Below, in pieces: positions 61,081-64,000 of a stretch of 64,000 nt of DNA. A model generated the notes under the pieces. That model saw nothing but the letters and a program-made list of their open reading frames with translations, ran no database searches and was not told the DNA's origin. Location: NCBI RefSeq assembly GCF_000383595.1, contig NZ_KB911581.1, positions 6,593,519-6,657,518 on the forward strand, in the 5' to 3' direction. The stretch is from Streptomyces bottropensis ATCC 25435. GTDB taxonomy: Bacteria > Actinomycetota > Actinomycetes > Streptomycetales > Streptomycetaceae. Position numbers and translations under genes: made by a program. Position 1 is the first letter of the stretch; each line of letters begins with the position of its first letter.

Positions 61081-63605
61081 GCGGGCGGGCGAGACTGGCG
61101 CTGTGCGCCTGGGCCGCGACGGTCATGGCGGCGTGCGCCCTGTTGCCCCTGGTCGACCCGGCGACCTGGATCTTCCAGGCCGCCCTGATGCTGGGTGTGC
61201 TGACCGGCGTGGGAGCGCTCACCCGGCGGGTCCCGCTGGCCCGGCCGCTGACCGTGGCCGCGCAGGCGCTGGTCGCGCTGATGATGCTGACGCTGGTCTT
61301 CGCCCGGGAGCAGGCGGTGGCCGGGATCGTCCCCGGTCCGGAGGCTTTCCAGCAGTTCGCGGAGCTGCTGCGGGCCGGCGCCGACGACGTCGGACGGTAT
61401 GCCATCCCGGCCCCGCTGAGCGACGGCATCCAGCTGATGATCATCGGCGGTGTGCTGGTGATAGGCCTCATGGTCGACGCGCTCGCGGTGACGTTCCGCA
61501 GCGCGGCCCCGGCCGGCCTGCCGCTGCTCGCGCTGTACTCGGTCGCGGCGGGGCTCTCCGACGGCGCCGCGTGGCTGTGGTTCCTGCTGGCCTCCGCCGG
61601 CTATCTGCTGCTGCTCCTGACCGAGAGCCGCGACCGGCTCTCGCAGTGGGGCCGGGTCTTCGGCGGCGCGCCCCACGGTTCGCGCGCGGAGTCCGCGGGC
61701 GGCGCGGTGGCCCCGGTCCGCACCGGTCGGCGCATCGGCGCGGTCGCGCTGGGCATCGCTCTGGTGGTGCCCCTCGGACTGCCCTCCCTCGACGGGGGAC
61801 TGCTGAGCGGCACGGGCACCGGCATCGGCGGGGGCTCCGGCGGCGGCACGATCTCCGCGGTGAACCCCGTGGTGGCGTTGAGCGGCAGCCTGAACGTGGA
61901 CGAGGACCGCCAGGTCCTGTCCTACCGCACCAACACGGACAACATGCAGGAGATGTATCTGCGGATCGTCTCCCTGGACAGGTTCGACGGCACCTCCTGG
62001 ACGCCGACCGAGCGCTCCATCACCGGCGTTCCGGAGGAGTTCGGCACCCCCATCGGCCTCGCCTCCGACGTGAAGCGGACCTCGATCGAGACCCGGATCG
62101 TCGCGGCGCAGGACTACGAGCAGAACTGGCTGCCGATGCCGTACCCGGTCACCGGCGTCGACATCGACGGCGACTGGCGGTACGAGCCCGTGGGACGCAC
62201 GCTCGTCGGTGACCACGGCCAGAACACCAAGGGCGCGCAGTACAAGGTCGAGAGCCTGATCGTGCAGCCCACGGCGGAGCAGCTGGCCTCGGCGCCGGAG
62301 CCGCCGCCGTCCCTGCGGCGGGAGTACACCAAGGTGCCGGCCTCGCTGCCGCCGGTGGTGGCGAAGACCGCGCTGGACGTCACCAAGGGCGCGACGAACG
62401 ACTACGAGCGCGCGGTGAAGCTGCAGGACTGGTTCGCGTTCAGCGGCGAGTTCACGTACGACACCGAGGTGCGTTCCGGGACGGGGGCGCGCGCGATCGC
62501 CCGGTTCCTCCAGGACAAGGAGGGCTTCTGCGTCCACTTCTCCTTCGCGATGGCGTCGATGGCCCGCACGCTGGGCATACCGGCCCGGGTGGCCGTGGGC
62601 TTCACGCCCGGCACCCCGCAGACAAACGGCACGATGTCGGTGGGCCTGCGCGACGCGCACGCCTGGCCGGAGCTGTACTTCGAGGGTGTGGGCTGGACCC
62701 GCTTCGAGCCGACCCCCAACCGGGGCTCGACTCCGCCGTACACGGTGCCGGAGGACTCCGGCACCGGCGGTCTGCCCGACGTGCCCCGGCCCTCGCAGTC
62801 GGCGTCCACGGCGCCGTCGGCCGTGCCGTCGGCGAGCGAGAGCTGCACCCCGCAGGAGGTGAAGCTGGGGGCCTGCGCGAGCGAGTCCGCGGCGGCCGTG
62901 GCGGATGCGGACGACGAGGAGCGTTCGCTGTGGGGTCTGCTGTTCTTCTCGCCCTGGACCCTGTTGATCGTGCCGGGCGCCCTCCTGCTGCTGGCGATCC
63001 CGTTGCTGCCGATGCTGTGGCGGCTGCGGGTCCGGTCCGTGCGGCTGGGCGCGCATGACGGCGCGGTGCCGAAGGGTGACCGTGGGCCCGCCGTCGCCCG
63101 GGACGTGACCGAGGAGGCGGGCGGACCGGGGTCTCCGGCCCCGGCGGGCAGCAGAGCCGGCGGGTTCGGCCGTTCGGAGGCCGCCGCGGCCCATGCGCTG
63201 GCCGCCTGGCAGGAGGTGACCGACACGGCCTGGGACTACGGGATCACGCCGGACGAGTCGCTGACGCCTCGCAAGGCCGCCGCGCGGATCGTGCGGATCG
63301 GGGAGCTCGAACCGTCGGCCGCGGACGCGGTGCACCGGGTGGCGGCTGCGGTGGAGCAGGTCCTCTTCGCCCCGCGTCCGCAGGTCCCGGCGGGTCTGGC
63401 CCGGGACGCGCACCAGGTCGGAACCGGCCTTCGCAAGCACGCCGACCGCGGGACGAAGCTGCGGGCACTGCTGCTGCCGCGTTCGACCGTTCGGGTGGTC
63501 TGGTCCGTCTCCGCCCGCTGGACGAACGCCCTGGAGGAGCTGCTGTCCCGCGTCCCGACGCCACGCCCGCCCTGGAGACGCCCCTCGGCCGGCCGGCCCG
63601 GCTAG
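61077..63605 (+). CDS. Transglutaminase-like membrane protein (DUF3488/TgpA type)
   Basis: 842 residues from the ATG at 61077, overlapping the DUF58 stop codon (ATGA). Five or six membrane helices occupy residues 1-240 (DUF3488). An extracytoplasmic transglutaminase-like domain follows with the Cys in E-G-F-C-V-H-F-S (around 485), the His in R-D-A-H-A-W-P-E-L-Y (around 526) and the acidic residue in T-R-F-E-P-T-P. A Ser/Pro-rich stalk, another membrane helix (L-L-I-V-P-G-A-L-L-L-L-A-I-P) and a cytoplasmic DUF4129-like tail complete it. It is a putative cysteine protease or crosslinking enzyme; its substrate is unknown. Confidence 0.94.
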   Translation: MSGRARLALCAWAATVMAACALLPLVDPATWIFQAALMLGVLTGVGALTRRVPLARPLTVAAQALVALMMLTLVFAREQAVAGIVPGPEAFQQFAELLRAGADDVGRYAIPAPLSDGIQLMIIGGVLVIGLMVDALAVTFRSAAPAGLPLLALYSVAAGLSDGAAWLWFLLASAGYLLLLLTESRDRLSQWGRVFGGAPHGSRAESAGGAVAPVRTGRRIGAVALGIALVVPLGLPSLDGGLLSGTGTGIGGGSGGGTISAVNPVVALSGSLNVDEDRQVLSYRTNTDNMQEMYLRIVSLDRFDGTSWTPTERSITGVPEEFGTPIGLASDVKRTSIETRIVAAQDYEQNWLPMPYPVTGVDIDGDWRYEPVGRTLVGDHGQNTKGAQYKVESLIVQPTAEQLASAPEPPPSLRREYTKVPASLPPVVAKTALDVTKGATNDYERAVKLQDWFAFSGEFTYDTEVRSGTGARAIARFLQDKEGFCVHFSFAMASMARTLGIPARVAVGFTPGTPQTNGTMSVGLRDAHAWPELYFEGVGWTRFEPTPNRGSTPPYTVPEDSGTGGLPDVPRPSQSASTAPSAVPSASESCTPQEVKLGACASESAAAVADADDEERSLWGLLFFSPWTLLIVPGALLLLAIPLLPMLWRLRVRSVRLGAHDGAVPKGDRGPAVARDVTEEAGGPGSPAPAGSRAGGFGRSEAAAAHALAAWQEVTDTAWDYGITPDESLTPRKAAARIVRIGELEPSAADAVHRVAAAVEQVLFAPRPQVPAGLARDAHQVGTGLRKHADRGTKLRALLLPRSTVRVVWSVSARWTNALEELLSRVPTPRPPWRRPSAGRPG

Positions 63606-63642
63606 CGGCCGGCGGTCGGCTGCTGCCGGCGGCTCCGCGCAT

Positions 63643-63679
63643 GTCTGCCCCCTCCCGGGTTCGCCGGGCGGGGGCAGAC
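63643..63679 (+). terminator. Hairpin after the transglutaminase-like gene
   Basis: GTCTGCCCCC (63643-63652) pairs with GGGGGCAGAC (63670-63679); the loop can form CCCGG/CCGGG pairs. It lies 38 bases after the stop codon. Confidence 0.78.
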
Positions 63680-63923
63680 GTGTGTGGGCCCGAGGGCGCG
63701 GGTCCGAGGCGTCCGTCCGTACTGCGCACGGGCTGACCGTCTGGAGCTGGGGGTGGGGCTGGGTGCTGGGACGGCGGGCTGGGGCTGGGCGGCGGCCGGG
63801 GCTGGGCCGCGGCCGGCATCACCCCGGCTGCCGCTCCGGGCACGCCGAAGCAGCCGCCACTGGAGAAGGGGCAGCTGTTCGATTTCAGGTTTCGGGTGCG
63901 GGGTTTCGGGTTTTGGGCGTACG

Positions 63924-63958
63924 CGAAGGGTGACCGCCCCTCGGGTGGTCACCCTTCG
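63924..63958. terminator. 12-bp hairpin near the window edge
   Basis: CGAAGGGTGACC (63924-63935) pairs exactly with GGTCACCCTTCG (63947-63958) around an 11-base loop. It is probably the terminator of a minus-strand gene that ends just before it, beyond or at the window edge. Confidence 0.65.
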
Positions 63959-64000
63959 TCCGTTTTCAGTGCAGCGGTTCAGTTGTGACTGTCGGATCGG

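Larger units (their letters stand above)
63606..64000. other. Terminal 395 bases without a supportable gene
   Basis: It contains a terminator (63643-63679), a G-rich stretch with CTGGGGCTGGG-like repeats (about 63740-63815), and a second hairpin (63924-63958). On the minus strand the last bases could end a gene as R-S-D-S-H-N-stop (stop codon at 63983-63985), but only six codons are visible. I see no RNA gene here. Confidence 0.5.

Noticed and set aside
1-64000. CRISPR arrays, insertion sequences, tRNA or rRNA genes, prophage or biosynthetic gene clusters
   Set aside because: I found no spacer-repeat arrays, transposase frames, cloverleaf-like sequences or synthase genes; the repeats seen are short and have no mobility features.

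Overview
The window is high-GC actinobacterial chromosome, almost certainly from a Streptomyces species. The evidence is the GC-rich third codon positions, frequent GTG starts, the bifunctional PriA in a his operon that lacks hisA, a DivIVA/SepF/YlmG/FtsZ block, a translational T-box ahead of ileS, and the absence of ftsA and mraZ from the division cluster. It is a core region: I see no prophage, insertion sequence, CRISPR array, rRNA or tRNA, and no secondary-metabolite cluster.

Layout. (1) 1-6744: histidine biosynthesis. The minus-strand operon hisD-hisC-hisB-small membrane gene-hisH-priA-ridA-hisF has most of its 5' genes chained by 4-base stop/start overlaps. It is followed by a convergent TIGR03085-type gene and the 5' end of hisI. 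(2) 6949-15655: a mixed block with a repeat-rich membrane protein, a hypothetical protein, a Lon-N-domain protein, a YbaK-type deacylase, a membrane protein, an ABC-2 exporter pair, a NYN-domain protein and a 54-residue basic protein. (3) 15762-35368: dnaE (replicative polymerase), a DUF2252 protein, a membrane protein, a DsbA-like thioredoxin, a lipoprotein, a large ATPase-LuxR regulator, a Tat-exported PhoD phosphatase, a dienelactone-hydrolase-like enzyme, an MscS channel, a Na+/H+ antiporter, and the minus-strand set GNAT-RluD-LspA-DksA-like protein. (4) 35689-39162: T-box-controlled ileS, closed by three consecutive strong hairpins. (5) 39416-57526: the division and cell wall (dcw) cluster on the minus strand. 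In transcription order it is rsmH, ftsL, ftsI, murE, murF, mraY, murD, ftsW, murG, ftsQ, ftsZ, pgeF, yggS, sepF, ylmG(sepG), divIVA. murC and ftsA are missing from it. (6) 57854-63605: a beta-carbonic anhydrase, then a tightly overlapped MoxR ATPase, DUF58 protein and transglutaminase-like membrane protein.

How the parts work together. The his genes build L-histidine, with PriA also serving tryptophan synthesis. The dcw genes make lipid II (MurE, F, MraY, D, G), flip and polymerise it at the septum (FtsW, FtsI, FtsQ, FtsL), and place the Z-ring and the growing tip (FtsZ, SepF, YlmG/SepG, DivIVA). A good sigma-70-like promoter lies upstream of rsmH (57650-57677), and ftsZ has its own regulatory gap (44564-44842).

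The items most worth a second look are: an easily missed 54-codon membrane-protein gene coupled by overlaps between hisB and hisH; an 11-copy tandem array with a 10-bp period at 8536-8643; the base-pair-level architecture of the ileS T-box, where the T-box helix and an 11-bp Shine-Dalgarno-sequestering hairpin compete for the same six bases; a triple hairpin insulator between the converging ileS and divIVA; a DksA-type zinc finger carrying a histone-H1-like Lys/Ala-rich arm; and perfect DnaA-box sequences found only in intergenic gaps. I see no clearly new multi-gene system.
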